A stretch of 55,962 nucleotides of DNA from Fonticula-like sp. SCN 57-25 (Eukaryota; Nucleariida; Rotosphaerida). The stretch lies in NCBI GenBank assembly GCA_001724245.1, contig MEDX01000012.1:1-55962 (forward strand). The letters are read 5' to 3'. Positions 25,880 through 37,108 of this stretch are shown here, piece by piece. The notes beneath the pieces were generated by a model, which was not told where the DNA came from, did not search any database, and saw nothing but the letters and a program-made list of their open reading frames with translations. Both the position numbers and the translations under genes were made by a program. Each line of letters opens with the position of its first letter. Position 1 is the first letter of the stretch.

Positions 25880-27526
25880 CTACTTCTTGTTCTGGCGGTA
25901 GCGCTGGAGGACCTCGAGGCACTCCTTCGGGAGGCCGTCGAGGTTGGCCCAGAACGCGTCCTTGGAGCGGTCGTGGTTGGCCTTGAGGGCCTTCCAGACG
26001 GCCGAGTTGCACTTGAAGCCGGAGCCAAAGGCAATCTGCCAGACGCGGTCGCCCTTGCGGACGGTGCCAGTGTACTCAATGAAGGCGAGCTCATACCACA
26101 CGGACGAAGAGGACGTGTTGCCGACGCGGTAGAGAGTGGCGCGGGACGGAAGCACGTGCTCTGGCTTGAGCTGGAGGTTCTGCTCGAGACCATCAATGAC
26201 GGCGCGGCCACCGGCGTGGATGCAGTAGTGCTGCACGGCCTTGCGGAAGTCGGGCGTGTACGGCTTGATCTTGCGTTTGAGGCCCTTGCGCTGCACGAGG
26301 TTAACAAAGAACTTGAACTGCTCCGAGAACGGCAGGACGAGCGGGCCGAGAATGGTCAGGTTGGTCTTGAGGGCATCACCGACCGTCTTGATGAGCTCCT
26401 TGGAGAGGCGCACGCCCACGACGCCGGAGGGGTCCTCGCACTGGTAGACCGAGTTCATGGCCTCGTCCGAGGCGCCCTTGTGCACGCGGACGGTGTGGAG
26501 CAGCTGGTACTTTGCGCGGGAGGCAAACTTGGGCTTGTTCGAGAGCAGGATGGCAGCACCGCCCATGCGGAAGATGGTGTTGGACACAAGCATGTCGCGC
26601 TCGTTGCCCTTGTACCAGTTCTGCGTGATGTTCTCGGTCGAGATCACGAGGCAGTTGCTGTTGCGGTGGACCTGGAGCAGATCCTTGGCGAGGTCGATCG
26701 AGATGACACCGGCCGAGCATCCCATGCCGGCGAGGTTGTAGTTCTTCACGTCGCTGCGGAGCTTGTACTTGTTGATGACCATCGCCGAGAGCGACGGGGT
26801 CGGGTTGAAGAGCGAGCAGTTGACGACGAGGAGGTCAATGTCGCGCGGCTTCACGCCAGTCTTGGCAAAAAGCTCGTCGAGCGTGCCAGTGATCACGGTC
26901 ATGAACTCTTCGCGGGCAGAGTCCATCGAGAGGCGAAGCGGGTCAAAGGTGATGCCCGGGGGGAAGTAGGTCTCCTCACCAAGGCCCGAGCGGTGCAGAA
27001 TCTTCTCCTGGAAATCCTCGTTCTCCTTGGTGAAGAAGCCGACCTTGCGGGTGCGGTTCATGAAAAACTCCTTGGAGATCTTGAGGCTGTCGTCGGGCTG
27101 GAGGACGCTAAAGTCGACAAGGTAGACGGGGGTCGAGCTGAGGAAGTACGAGACGACGCCGGCAATGAAAAGGGTGGTGATGGAAAGCAGCACGATGACG
27201 TCCGTCTCGAGCGACGAGAGGGCCTCGCCGAGAACCTCGTAGCGCTCGCTGGCCTGCTGGCTCAGCTCCTCAAAGGCCTGGAGCAGGCGGTTCGACTGCG
27301 TCCACATGACGGCCGTAGCGACCACGACCAGGACCATGAATGTCGCATTGCGATGGAACAGCTTAAAGTGGCGGTAGCCCTTCTCGACCTCGGCGATCTC
27401 GACGGGGCGCGAGTCGCTCACGCCAAAGTAGCGGTAGTTTTGCGGACGGTAATCATCCTTCGCGGCGGTGGTGGGCGCGGCGGGCGCAGGCGTAGCCTCA
27501 GGCACGGCCGCGGTAGCTTCCGTCAT
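25880..27526 (-). CDS. 3-ketoacyl-CoA synthase, FAE1/KCS type
   Basis: One exon, 548 residues from MTEATAAVPE. Two N-terminal membrane helices (ATFMVLVVVATAVMW; VIVLLSITTLFIAGVVSYFL) precede a thiolase-fold condensing domain. The catalytic triad is visible: Cys in AGMGCSAG, His in IHAGGRAVIDG, Asn in GNTSSSSVWYEL. The STENITQNWYKGNERDMLVS block is also typical. FAE1-type KCS condenses malonyl-CoA with acyl-CoA in very-long-chain fatty acid elongation at the ER. This family is plant, algal and protist; animals and fungi use ELO proteins instead. A TTCTACTTGCAG just upstream of the ATG could be the 3' end of a 5'-UTR intron. Confidence 0.92.
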   Translation of the reverse strand: MTEATAAVPEATPAPAAPTTAAKDDYRPQNYRYFGVSDSRPVEIAEVEKGYRHFKLFHRNATFMVLVVVATAVMWTQSNRLLQAFEELSQQASERYEVLGEALSSLETDVIVLLSITTLFIAGVVSYFLSSTPVYLVDFSVLQPDDSLKISKEFFMNRTRKVGFFTKENEDFQEKILHRSGLGEETYFPPGITFDPLRLSMDSAREEFMTVITGTLDELFAKTGVKPRDIDLLVVNCSLFNPTPSLSAMVINKYKLRSDVKNYNLAGMGCSAGVISIDLAKDLLQVHRNSNCLVISTENITQNWYKGNERDMLVSNTIFRMGGAAILLSNKPKFASRAKYQLLHTVRVHKGASDEAMNSVYQCEDPSGVVGVRLSKELIKTVGDALKTNLTILGPLVLPFSEQFKFFVNLVQRKGLKRKIKPYTPDFRKAVQHYCIHAGGRAVIDGLEQNLQLKPEHVLPSRATLYRVGNTSSSSVWYELAFIEYTGTVRKGDRVWQIAFGSGFKCNSAVWKALKANHDRSKDAFWANLDGLPKECLEVLQRYRQNKK

Positions 27527-27987
27527 CTCTGCAAGTAGAACTCTAGTGACACCTGTGTCAAGGTCTATCAACCCCCCGACGAGACTTGGGGCAGGTACCG
27601 GCCGGCTGACGACGGCTCGGGCGGCAAGGGAGGGAAGAGGAGAAAAGCAATTGGCAAACACACGCTGCACCCCTTGCTGATAAAGGCTGACCTGCTGACC
27701 TCAACACAAACCACGAGGTCACAACACATGACCCGTCCACGTGGGTGTGGGCTGATGGTTGTCTGGGGCAGAGTCTGCAAAAAACGCTTGGCCAATCACA
27801 GTGCGAGGAAGGGAATTTGGGCGAGTTATTTGACTCACGTTTTCCAGAGAACCAGCGGGTTAATATGCGTGGATATGGCGTTCCGATGGGAGCGTTGAGA
27901 CGAAATCCGTCATGTCTGCATTCTTTAGGCGATATCCGGGGCGGATTCTTGGGAGGGGGGCACTAGCTTTCAGGAGGGGTGGCCGAC
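27527..27987. promoter_or_regulatory. Divergent promoter region of KCS and Rax2-like genes
   Basis: Non-coding. It contains CCACGTGG at 27737-27744 and a CCAAT at 27792-27796. The sequence next to 27526 may include a 5'-UTR intron of the KCS gene. Confidence 0.5.
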
Positions 27988-30900
27988 ATGCGGATGTCGT
28001 TGACGGCGCTCTGCGTCGTAGCGCTCTTTTCCCTCGGCCATGCCTACGAGGTGGTTGAGCCTCAAATGACCATGCGTCCAGGAGCTATTTTGGCAGGAAG
28101 ATTCGGCCCGGTAGCCGAGTTTAGTGACGGCACCAGCGGCTTCACCAAGCCGGCCACCTACAGGAAGACCGCCGTGCAGCTGGTCGACGGCTTGTGGGAA
28201 ACCTTGGTCGGCATCGACGCGACTAATGGTATCGCTATCAATGATATGGTTGCCCTTGATAATGGAACATACTTTATTGCGTTTAACGGGTATGTGCTCG
28301 AATCCTGCGGCTTCATTGCTCGCTATGATCCGGGGGTTGGCCTCACGTGCCTGGAAACCGGCCTGAACAGCGCGCCGACGTCGCTCGTGGTGCGTGGTTT
28401 TTGGGAATGTGGAGCAGACTTCAAGATTATCTTGCTTACTCTTTTCTTGCTTTTTCGTTTCTTTTTCAGTACGAGCCCATTCGTGATCAGCTGTGGATCT
28501 CGGGCCTTATGACAAAGCCCAATGGTCGTAACAACGAAAAGATCGGCTTGCTTGGACACATGGTCATCTGGCAGGGCCGCTGGATTGCCCCTCCGTTCTA
28601 TGGCCTGGATCAAATGCCCAAGAGGCTTCGCCTTGAGCCCAAGTGCGTTCCACTGCCTTGTATCTTAGTTTGCTCACAGTTCGCTTTGCAGGACGGGGAC
28701 CGTGTGGGCTGTGGGTGAATTCACAACCACTCTCGATAACCGCCAACCGAATGGCGATCGCTCGTATCATGTGCCGCTTACGGCGAGCTGCGACCCTGCC
28801 AACTGCGGCTCCCCCGCTATGCTGGCCACCAACAACGTTGCCAACTACGCCGATTGGGTGACCAACATCACGTCCACGACGATTACCGCGACGTTTGGCG
28901 TTGCCGATACCATTATTCATGGATTGCGCGTCCGCGGCAGCTCGCTCAGCGGATACGACACGCTTTCCTTTGCGTACGCCTTGCCCCTTCCTTTATGGCA
29001 TGCTCACCTGGTTTGTGCAGCGCCAAGTGCGACGGTACCGATGCGACCGTCAAGTACTGGGACCCGTTGCGTATGGAGAGCTTGTCCAATGTGGCTACGG
29101 CAACTGTGTTCAACACGCGTGACTACAGCGACTATGTTAAATACGAATTTGATTCCGCTCAAACGTGCTCGACGCTGACACTTGAGGTACGCTGCTGCGC
29201 TCCCACTCCTGGTCGGCTTGGGCTAATGCATTGGCGGACAGCTTACGGCGAGTTCTGGAAAGTTTATTTCCCTTTCCGGTTTGGAGATTTTCACAAACGG
29301 TATGTCGTACACTGCGTGCGGTACTAGCGCCACTAACCTTGTTTCACTAGCCATTGTCCTCGACGACGAGTTCAACCACCTTGACACCGACGTGTCGTTT
29401 GTCGGCTCGTATGAGTATGACACGTCCGACGTGGACAACCGCCACGTTACCCTCATGGTTAGCAACGATTCGTGTACGAGGATATTGCCTGGACATGCTT
29501 GTTGATACTTACGCGCGCGCTCGTGCATAGCTGTGCAAACGTCGATGACCTTTTCGAATGTCACCTCGGTCGACGGCAAGTATAATATCGTGATCCTCTT
29601 TGTCGACTGCGTTGGCGACTGCCTTGGCGCCATTACGTTCCAGCTGGTGAAGCCCGACGGGACCACCCTCGATACGTTTGTGGCTGCGGGCGGAACCCAG
29701 ACCATTAATAACCTGAGTATCACTCGGGACACGAAGCTGAGGATCCTGCTGCCCAGCTCCGCCGAGGAGGATCCTGGCCTTATGGCGGCTGTTCAGAAAA
29801 TTACCATTAGTCGCGTCGTCTCGCATATTTTCCCGGCCAACACGTACTTGGTGGGCTTCAACACTGCGGACCCGTCCTCCCTGAAGCTCCTCGACAACTC
29901 GCTCCCGGCCGGCTCTGTCGTGAACGACATTGCGTTCACAGGGGTACGCGCGGGTAAGACGAAAAGGGAGCACCGAAGACTGACATTGGAATAGGACATG
30001 ATGGTTATCGGTGGCGCCTTTAGTCTTTCTGGAACCGGAGCGTACTACAACATTGTGTCCTACTCGCTCACGACCGGGACATTCTCGTCGTTCCCCGGTG
30101 CTGGCCTGCAGGGCACCATCCAAGCTATTGCGCCTTTGGGCGATGACGAATGTACGCACAGGGGAGCGGGGTGACGCATCTGCGTGTCGTCTCTTTTCTC
30201 TAATCGCTCTGGTTGTAGCCTTTGTTGCCGTCGGCTCCATCACCAGGATTTACAGTCGGACCTACCCGAACGTTGACGGCATCGCCATCTTTAGGAATGG
30301 CGAGTGGGAGGCCGCCGGCGATGGCTATTCGGGCACGGCCACCATCGTCGACGTGGTCAACGGCACCGAGATTTTCATTGCCAACCTTAACCCTGGCTCG
30401 ATTTCCGGTGTTAGGAATGCAGGCGATGTCAAGTCGTACTGGGACACTGCGCGTCAGGTCGCGCGCTTTTCTCTTGTCGACAACAAGTGGCAGGACATGG
30501 CGCCGGTGATTGGGTACGTTTTCCGCGACTGGTCATTTTCGCCGGCCCATGTTGCTGACGACCGCCTCTTTTTGCAGCACGATCAACGTCATCACGCACA
30601 ACGCCACTGGCCACGTTGTCATGGGCGGCTTCATCGCGAGCACCTTCTCTGCCAACGGCAACAGCCTCGTCATGCGCGGCGGCAACACATGGATGTCGCT
30701 CAACAACTCGATGCCTCTGACGCACAGCTCCGTTGGCCAGCCTTACGTCCGCAAGACGCTCTACTTCAAGGACATGCTCTATGCCATCGGCACGTTCTCG
30801 CACAACGACGCTGACGCGGGCTACCGCTTTGCGTGCATTGCTCGCTACAACTTTACCGCGCTCCAGTGGCAGCCGCTCGTTGAGGACATGGCGTTCGACT

Positions 30901-32293
30901 CGTGCGGTGCGTTCTTGCGCGCTTTGCTTGCTTGTGGCTAACGCGCGTGGGGGGGTAGAACTGTATGACATGGTGGACGGCGGCGACTTGCTGTTCATTG
31001 TTGGCTTCCTTTCGGGCTCGGTCGTGGACCCCGAGGCCCCCGCCGGCCGCGTCAGCCTCACCAACGTGTTTGCGTTTGACGGAACTGTGTTCACCACGCC
31101 GGTGGCGCAGTTCTCGTACACCACATCGCCCGTTTACTCGATCTACCTCGAGTGGAGCGGCAGCACGCCCAATATTTACGTCGGGTACGCTCGGTTACCT
31201 GATGGCGGACGGCGCTTGCTCACCTTGCCGCGGTAGTGTGAATCGTGCGCTGTACGGAAACGGCACCGAGTGCAACGGCGTCTGCATGTGGGACGGCGAA
31301 AAGTGGAATGCGCTCGGCCTCGGCCTCAACACCGCGGCCATGATGCTCAAGGTTATGGATGTGCGCCACTCGCCGCGTGATGGCCCGCGCCTGCTGCTAA
31401 CGCCTATTGACCCTGTAGGGCTACCTGATTGCGGCCGGCAGTTTCACTTCTGCCGGTGGCGCCCCTGTGCGCTACATCGCAAAGTACAACCTCCGCAGCG
31501 GCGTTTGGTCGATGCTTGGCGGCTACTCCTTAAACAGCGCGGTCTCCTCCTTTACCGGCTCTTCACTGGACTCGCTCTACGTGTCGGGCAACTTTAACCT
31601 CGGCTCCAACATGCGGTACCTAGGAAAGTACAACCGAGAGGACGACTACTTTTACGGCGTCGGTACGTGGAGCCCTGGCGTGTGTGTGCCTGTCGCTCAC
31701 AGTGTGATCATAGCCCCGCTGCGGTCGGGCTCCGTGTCGTCGATCCACCTGGTGCCCGGAACGAACCTCCCGCCGAACGACGTGCTCCCGTCGGGCCAGG
31801 TCTTGCTCGCGCTCGGCCAGTTCAACATTTATGGAGGTGCGCGAATCACGCTCCTGTAGGCGCGTGTCGCTGACTCGAATATTGTGCAGTTGGCTTTGTT
31901 GGAGCTGCGTTCTTTGATGGTCAAAACTGGCGCCCGGTTCTCTCCGTGGACGCTGAGGCTGCGAGCGCGACCGGTACCCCCACCGGCGCCGTGTACATTT
32001 ACACGGACGGCCCGTACACCGGCCTCCTTCCCTACCAGATCGCGCTCATCGCCGTCTTTTCGGTGATTCTCTTTGTCATCCTCCTGGCGCTGCTCATCTT
32101 CTGCATCATCCGCTCCCGCCGCAATAAGTCGAACGACAGCAAGGAGAACAATCTCGAGTCGAACAAGTCGGGCATCACCGTGACGTCCGCGCCGGCGGCT
32201 GGAAGCACGACCGCTGTCGCCGCGCCTCCGCGCCCCATTTCAGAGGTGTCGCAGCCGCAGTCGCCCGCCTCTCCCCAGTCGGAGGACCAGTGA
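27988..32293 (+). CDS. Rax2-like type I membrane glycoprotein (15 exons)
   Basis: Exons: 27988-28389, 28470-28642, 28692-28973, 29021-29186, 29242-29299, 29351-29473, 29531-29943, 29995-30151, 30219-30513, 30578-30906, 30959-31184, 31237-31360, 31419-31662, 31714-31836, 31890-32293. All phases join, giving 1172 residues. An N-terminal signal peptide (SLTALCVVALFSLGHA) is followed by a long ectodomain with many N-glycosylation sites and kelch-like repeats of the form 'GxFxSAGGxxxRYIAKYN...W...LG'. One membrane helix (IALIAVFSVILFVILLALLI) and a short basic, Ser-rich tail follow. Length (~1200) and layout match Rax2, the fungal cortical polarity marker that helps select bud or tip sites. The repeats are common in unrelated surface proteins, so function is tentative. 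Confidence 0.55.
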
Positions 32294-32709
32294 CAGGGTT
32301 CGGCGGCTTCCCGTCGAGCTACGTCGAGTGATTCTGAATCATGATATATATGATATTTTTGCGTTTTATATGCTCTCTTAAAAGGTGATTTTTACAGGGT
32401 CTTTTATCGTTTGATAGGAGTCGTGGCAATAGGCCGCGCAGTGTGTCCTTACTCTCTTTTTGCATGTTTGTCTTTTTCTTCGTTGCAGTTCCAATGTATC
32501 CTTTAGGCTCAGGATAAATATTAAAAACCCAATAATAGTTTTTCAGTGAAAAATAAAGCGAGGCTATTTGCATTCCCGTGCTTGCTAAACTTCATGTCAT
32601 TTCGTCTTTGCCGAGACATTGTGCCAATTCTCATGTAAAGTCCAATCAACCGTTACGTTTCCCGCGTTTTTTTGTTGTTTAAATCGCAGGATCGCGACGC
32701 GTCGTAGAA
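32294..32709. other. Intergenic region between Rax2-like gene and MUS81
   Basis: 416 bases, AT-rich (TATATATGATATTTTTGCG and similar), with no supported coding sequence. It holds the 3' UTR of the upstream gene and the MUS81 promoter. Confidence 0.5.
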
Positions 32710-35013
32710 ATGTGGCGGCGAGGGCGGCCCGGGGCGGCTCCCTCGACGTCGCCGTCTGCGGCTCTCCCGTATCCCAACTGTATCTTTGTTCAAGCGCTTT
32801 GCGAGTGGGAACAGAATGCGCGTGACCGGAATCTAATGTCGCATCACGCGTACCGGCGGGCGGCGGCATCGCTTCAAAAGTATCCGCTACCGCTGCTCGA
32901 CGGCGCCGCGTGCACTGTGCTTGAAGGCATTGGTAGCGGTGTTGCCTTGCAGCTGGACAAGTATCTGGCCCAGTACGAGAAGAAGAATGGCCGGCCGGCG
33001 GACGCTCCCACCGAACCTGCCGTGACGATTCCGTCCGTGCCAAAGAAGCGATCCAAGTCGTCGGGAAAAGAGTCGCAGGACGACGGAACTGTCAAGAAGA
33101 GGGCAAAGAAGGCGCCGGCTGTCCCAAAGGCGTACATTCCGCCGCTGCGCTCGGGGCCGTATGCGATCGTGATTGCATTGAGGCGCCTGCAAGAGTCGCC
33201 AGGGTGGCTCGGTTACGCGACGCGCGAGGACATCATTGACGTGGTACGGCGAACGGCTCTTGGCTCCTTCAGTGCCCGTAGTTAAGAACTAATTCTTTGT
33301 TATTAAAATAGGCGCAGCCGCTTTGCGAATCTTCGTTTACCATTTCGACGCGTGCGGGAATGAACTATACTGCGTGGTCGTCGATGTCGCAGCTCGTCGA
33401 CCGCGGTCTTGTCTGCAAGTACGTGCACTGCGCGCTCCATCTTGCCGTGCTCACCTTGAACTTTAGAACAGGGAATCCGATAAAGTACTCTTTGAGCGAT
33501 GAAGGCATTGAGCTAGCGGACCAACTGCAAACGGCGACGAGCCGCTTGACATCTTCCTCGGATTCTTCATCGCAGGCGTCGTACTCCTCGAGCCAGGCCA
33601 GCCAGTCGACTCAAACGACAACAACGATGACCGCATCCATCAGAGGCAGTATTGCAAGCAGCAGCAGTAGCAGCAGCAGCAGCTCTGTTGGCCAATTTGC
33701 CTCACAGAGTACTGTCCGCAGCACGGCATCCTTCAGCAGCAGCAGCAGCAGCAGCAGCAGCACGGTCAGCAAGGTCAGCTACTCGTCGTCGGTCAGCGTG
33801 AATGTTCAGCGTCCTATTGTTATCTCGCTGGACTCTGATGAGAGCGATGATGACTTGATACTTGCTTCTAGCGCGCCCGCATCGCACAGCGAGCCGCTTC
33901 GCCCCGCCTCTACCCTGACCCGACCCGAGCCCGCTCCTATGCGGCCACAAACCGCACCGACAGGCGCTTCGTCCTCGAGCGAATATTCGCTACTCAAGCT
34001 CAGCGGCAGTTGCCTCGATGTCGTGCTACTGCTCGACTCGCGCGAGGTGCGCGGCAAGGCCGACCGGACGTTCATCCAGGAGCAACTGCTGCTGGCCGGC
34101 GTGACGGTGGAGACAAGAGCGCTGGTGCTCGGCGACGCCATGTGGGTGGCGCGGCCGCGTGGCGCGGTGCCGGGGGTGGACGAGGTGGTCCTCGACTTTA
34201 TTGTGGAAAGGAAGCGCATTGACGACTTGGTGTCGAGTATAAAGGACAAGCGGTTCCAAGAGCAAAAGGTATGAAAAGTGGCGGGAAAGCGCAGGAGTTT
34301 GGCGGAAATTTGGCGGAAGATGGACGGTCTTTTGATATCCGCATTTCGAATTGGAAATGATTTGTATTGAAAAGACTTGTTGCTGACGATGTTTTTAGTT
34401 TCGCCTTCGCAACTGTGGCGTCCCGAATGTCATGTACATTATTGAAGAGAATGCGACTGCCGCGCTTCATCTTCAGCCAATCGACCACCAGCGGATAGCG
34501 ACAGCGGCGATGCGCACGCAGGTTCACGACGGCTTCTTTGTCCGCCGCACCTCTGGCATGGACGAGACGATCCGCTTCCTGGTTCACATCACGACGCACC
34601 TCGCCTCGGTGTGCGCGTCGCTTCCCTCGATCGAGGCGATAGATTCGGTCGCAAAGGAGGCGCCCGGGTACGAGTACATGCGCTCCCTGTGCGCCCGCCT
34701 CGACAACAGCCGCCTCTCCTTCAAAATGTTTTCTGCGTTAAACAGCAGAAGCGTGCAGACCCTGGGCGAGCTTTTTGCAAAGCAGCTCGTGCAGCTGCGC
34801 GGCATCGGCAGCGAAAAGGCGGCTGCGGTGCTTGAGTTGTTCCCCACCGTGCAGGCGCTCATGGCGGCGTACCGCTCAAAGGAGGGCGGGAAAGCGCGGG
34901 AGATGATGCTCGCAGATGTGGAGATGGGGCCGGGCAGGCGCGTCGGGCCAATGGCAAGCAAGGTTATTTATCACATGTTTTGTTCGGAATCGCAGTATCC
35001 GGATGCTATTTAA
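32710..35013 (+). CDS. MUS81: MUS81 structure-specific endonuclease subunit
   Basis: Exons 32710-33243, 33312-33418, 33467-34268, 34399-35013 give 685 residues. The N-terminal helix-hairpin-helix region (NCIFVQALCEWE, YRRAAASLQKYP) and winged-helix region (ESPGWLGYATREDIIDV, LVDRGLVCKTGNPIKYSLSD) are followed by a Ser-rich linker coded by AGC/TCG repeats. Next is the XPF-type nuclease (~400-560): LLLDSREVRG and the catalytic VERKRIDDLVSSIKDKRFQEQK. A C-terminal helix-hairpin-helix includes LRGIGSEKAAAVLELFPTVQ. MUS81 with EME1 cuts branched DNA such as stalled forks and Holliday junctions. The third intron is 130 nt and starts GTATGA, an exception. Confidence 0.95.
33657..33761 (+). repeat. 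AGC/CAG trinucleotide runs encoding poly-Ser in MUS81
   Basis: Two runs of AGC repeats (about 33657-33684 and 33735-33761) code for serine tracts in the MUS81 linker. They are likely length-polymorphic. Confidence 0.75.
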
Positions 35014-35280
35014 GCTGTATATTTACGTTTGTGTATGTACGTGTACCAATAGATACGATTTGACTCATAAAAATACCCATGTGGTGCTGGGATACTCTAG
35101 GATGGAGTGATGAAAAATATAACGAATTGAATGGCTGAATTGTGGAAGGGATTGACAAACAGAACAACAACGACAGCTTTGCTACAAGGGATGAAAACGG
35201 CAGACCTGTGCCCGTGCAAGATAAGAATACAAAACACAATCATGTGGAACACCGATATAAACAATATAGTAAACGCCGAC

Positions 35281-36685
35281 TCAGATCCACGGCACGACGG
35301 CCGCGCCGTACGACGACGCTCCCTGCACAAAGACGGCGAGGCACAGCGCGAGCGCGCCGACCGAGAAAAAGTCGTCAAAGCGCGTGAACAGCGTGAGTAG
35401 CCAGAACGCATACCAATGATGCAAGTAAAAGTCATGAGACTGAGAAATGTAGCCGTAGAGAGCGGCCTCGAGAGCGGCGATGAAAGCGAGCGACCCAAGG
35501 TACATTCCCAAGTAAAACTGTGCGGAAAATAGAATAAGTATGCGAATCGAATAGAGGGTCAGCTGAGTCGCACCCTCGATAGACGCGTCGCGAGGTAGAT
35601 GTGGTAGACAATGAGGCCGCCGGCCACGACAACAATGACAACGATCAGAATGATGTGGCGCGCGGAAAAGTTTGACGCGATGCGGTTGATTGAGTCCGCG
35701 TTAAAGTAAATGTCAGAGTAAAAGTCGCCCAGGTATCCAAAGAGCGGAATCATTCCAAAGTAGATGACGTAAAAGTGGATTTGGCGCAGTTTGTACGTGT
35801 TGACGCGCGCAAAAATGAACGTTAATACGGCCTTGTCAATAAGCTGCGAGGCGGGAAATGTTAGCAAAGCATAACAAGCAGAAATGGCACAAAAAGATTG
35901 AAATTGCACACAATAAGACAACGCCAACCCCAAGCAAAACACCACAAAAACCGACGGCCAAAAGTTCGTACAAGAAAGATCGTATTGACGACATTGTATC
36001 TCTGCGCGTCCGTGTCAATAGCAACGCAGTCGTTCGGGATGCCGGCGCCGCACAGCAGCCGCTGGTATATCGTGCCGACGGCGACGAGCACCATCCACCA
36101 CAGGAGCAGCACGACCCTGATCACGCCGTACTCGCGGGATCCCTCGAGCGGGAAGGCGGTCAGGATCGTCGTCCTGTGCAGCCTGACGTTAACGCCAGCC
36201 TCTATAAGCTGCTTCGCCGTGATGTTGCGCAGATCGTGGATCTTGCGGATCTTGTACTGCGGTCTGCTAAGGTAGATTGCATAGTGGTCCGAAGCGGCCT
36301 CAGGGAGGCCGAGATCACGAAAGAAGGACCGCAGCAGGTTGTACGTCTTCACATTGCTCTCGTTGCACGCGATGTTTCCCGCCGTCGCGCGCATCCCGTC
36401 TTCGTCCAGCGACTTGCGCGGCGACCCTTCGATGATATCACGCGCCTTGACAAGAAGGCGCTGCGACGTGGAAAGGCGAGGTTCTAAGTAGAGGGAGGGC
36501 TTGGCAGCATCGTCGGCTGCGGTCTCAGGCGCGGGCTCGGGCTCAGATACCAAGGAGCCTGGTTCGGTTGATACGCTGATGATACCAAGATCTTCGTTGG
36601 GATGGCGGTCCCCTTCGAGAGAGCGGTCAGACTCGCCGGAAGAAGAAGCGAGTGGCTCCAGAGGGACCCCTGAGTAATCAGCCAT
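35281..36685 (-). CDS. SAM-like domain plus multi-pass membrane protein with C-terminal HDxxLHH motif
   Basis: Exons 36685-35972, 35843-35574 and 35517-35281 give 406 residues. After an acidic N-terminus, residues ~115-185 look like a SAM domain (FFRDLGLPEAASDHYAIYL ... ITAKQLIEAGVNVRLHRTTI). About five membrane helices follow, the first being VIRVVLLLWWMVLVAVGTIY. The C-terminus carries SQSHDFYLHHWYAFWLLTLF then TRFDDF...VFVQGASSYG. This resembles the C-terminal membrane module of fungal LCCL-domain proteins (LHHYxxALLLLPxTR...GxxxxGxxRWG). Function is unknown. The first intron is 128 nt, and the sequence inside it is hydrophobic if translated, so an alternative retained form is conceivable. 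Confidence 0.65.
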
Positions 36686-37108
36686 GTTCGACGCTCAAAT
36701 AAGGAGAAAGGAGACGTCGGATGAGAGTTAAACTATAGAAAATGCCCGCCGTTTCCCCTGGTGGGGTTACACGTGAACGGAATGCAAGTTCCCCTTTGAT
36801 TTGCGCTTGGCAAGGGCACGCTGCGTCCGCCGCTGGCAACTTGGCGACAATCAATAGAAGAGCCTCTTCAGCTGAGTATGCGTCACCAACCTGGGTGACG
36901 TCATCAAACTGACCAATCAACGTTGCTTATCAATCCTGTAGCCAATCCGCCGTCGTAAAACAGAATCAAGTTGCCTTTTATGGTAATTGTAGGGCCATAT
37001 TTAAGTGACGTCAGAGGTTCCCGCGTGGCGCTCAATTCGCCTTTCCCGGCGCTTTCTCCGCGACGTGTTACCCGCCCGCCGAGAAAAGAAAGGAAGCGAG
37101 TTGCTGCC
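36686..37108. promoter_or_regulatory. Divergent promoter region with CCAAT boxes (SAM protein / IMPDH)
   Basis: CCAAT occurs at 36913-36917 and 36942-36946 and a CAATCAATAG near 36849. The 423-bp spacer is otherwise featureless and non-coding. Confidence 0.5.

Noticed and set aside
25973-27538. Long plus-strand open frame of about 520 residues opposite the ketoacyl-CoA synthase gene
   Set aside because: It is a mirror of the GC-rich minus-strand coding sequence; composition is Val/Glu/Arg/His-biased with no family features, while the minus strand has all KCS motifs.
35844-35971. Hydrophobic open sequence inside the first intron of the SAM membrane protein
   Set aside because: It begins with a typical GTACG donor and ends with a branch-like GCTAAC and CGCAG; splicing joins the frames cleanly, so it is more likely intron than a membrane helix.
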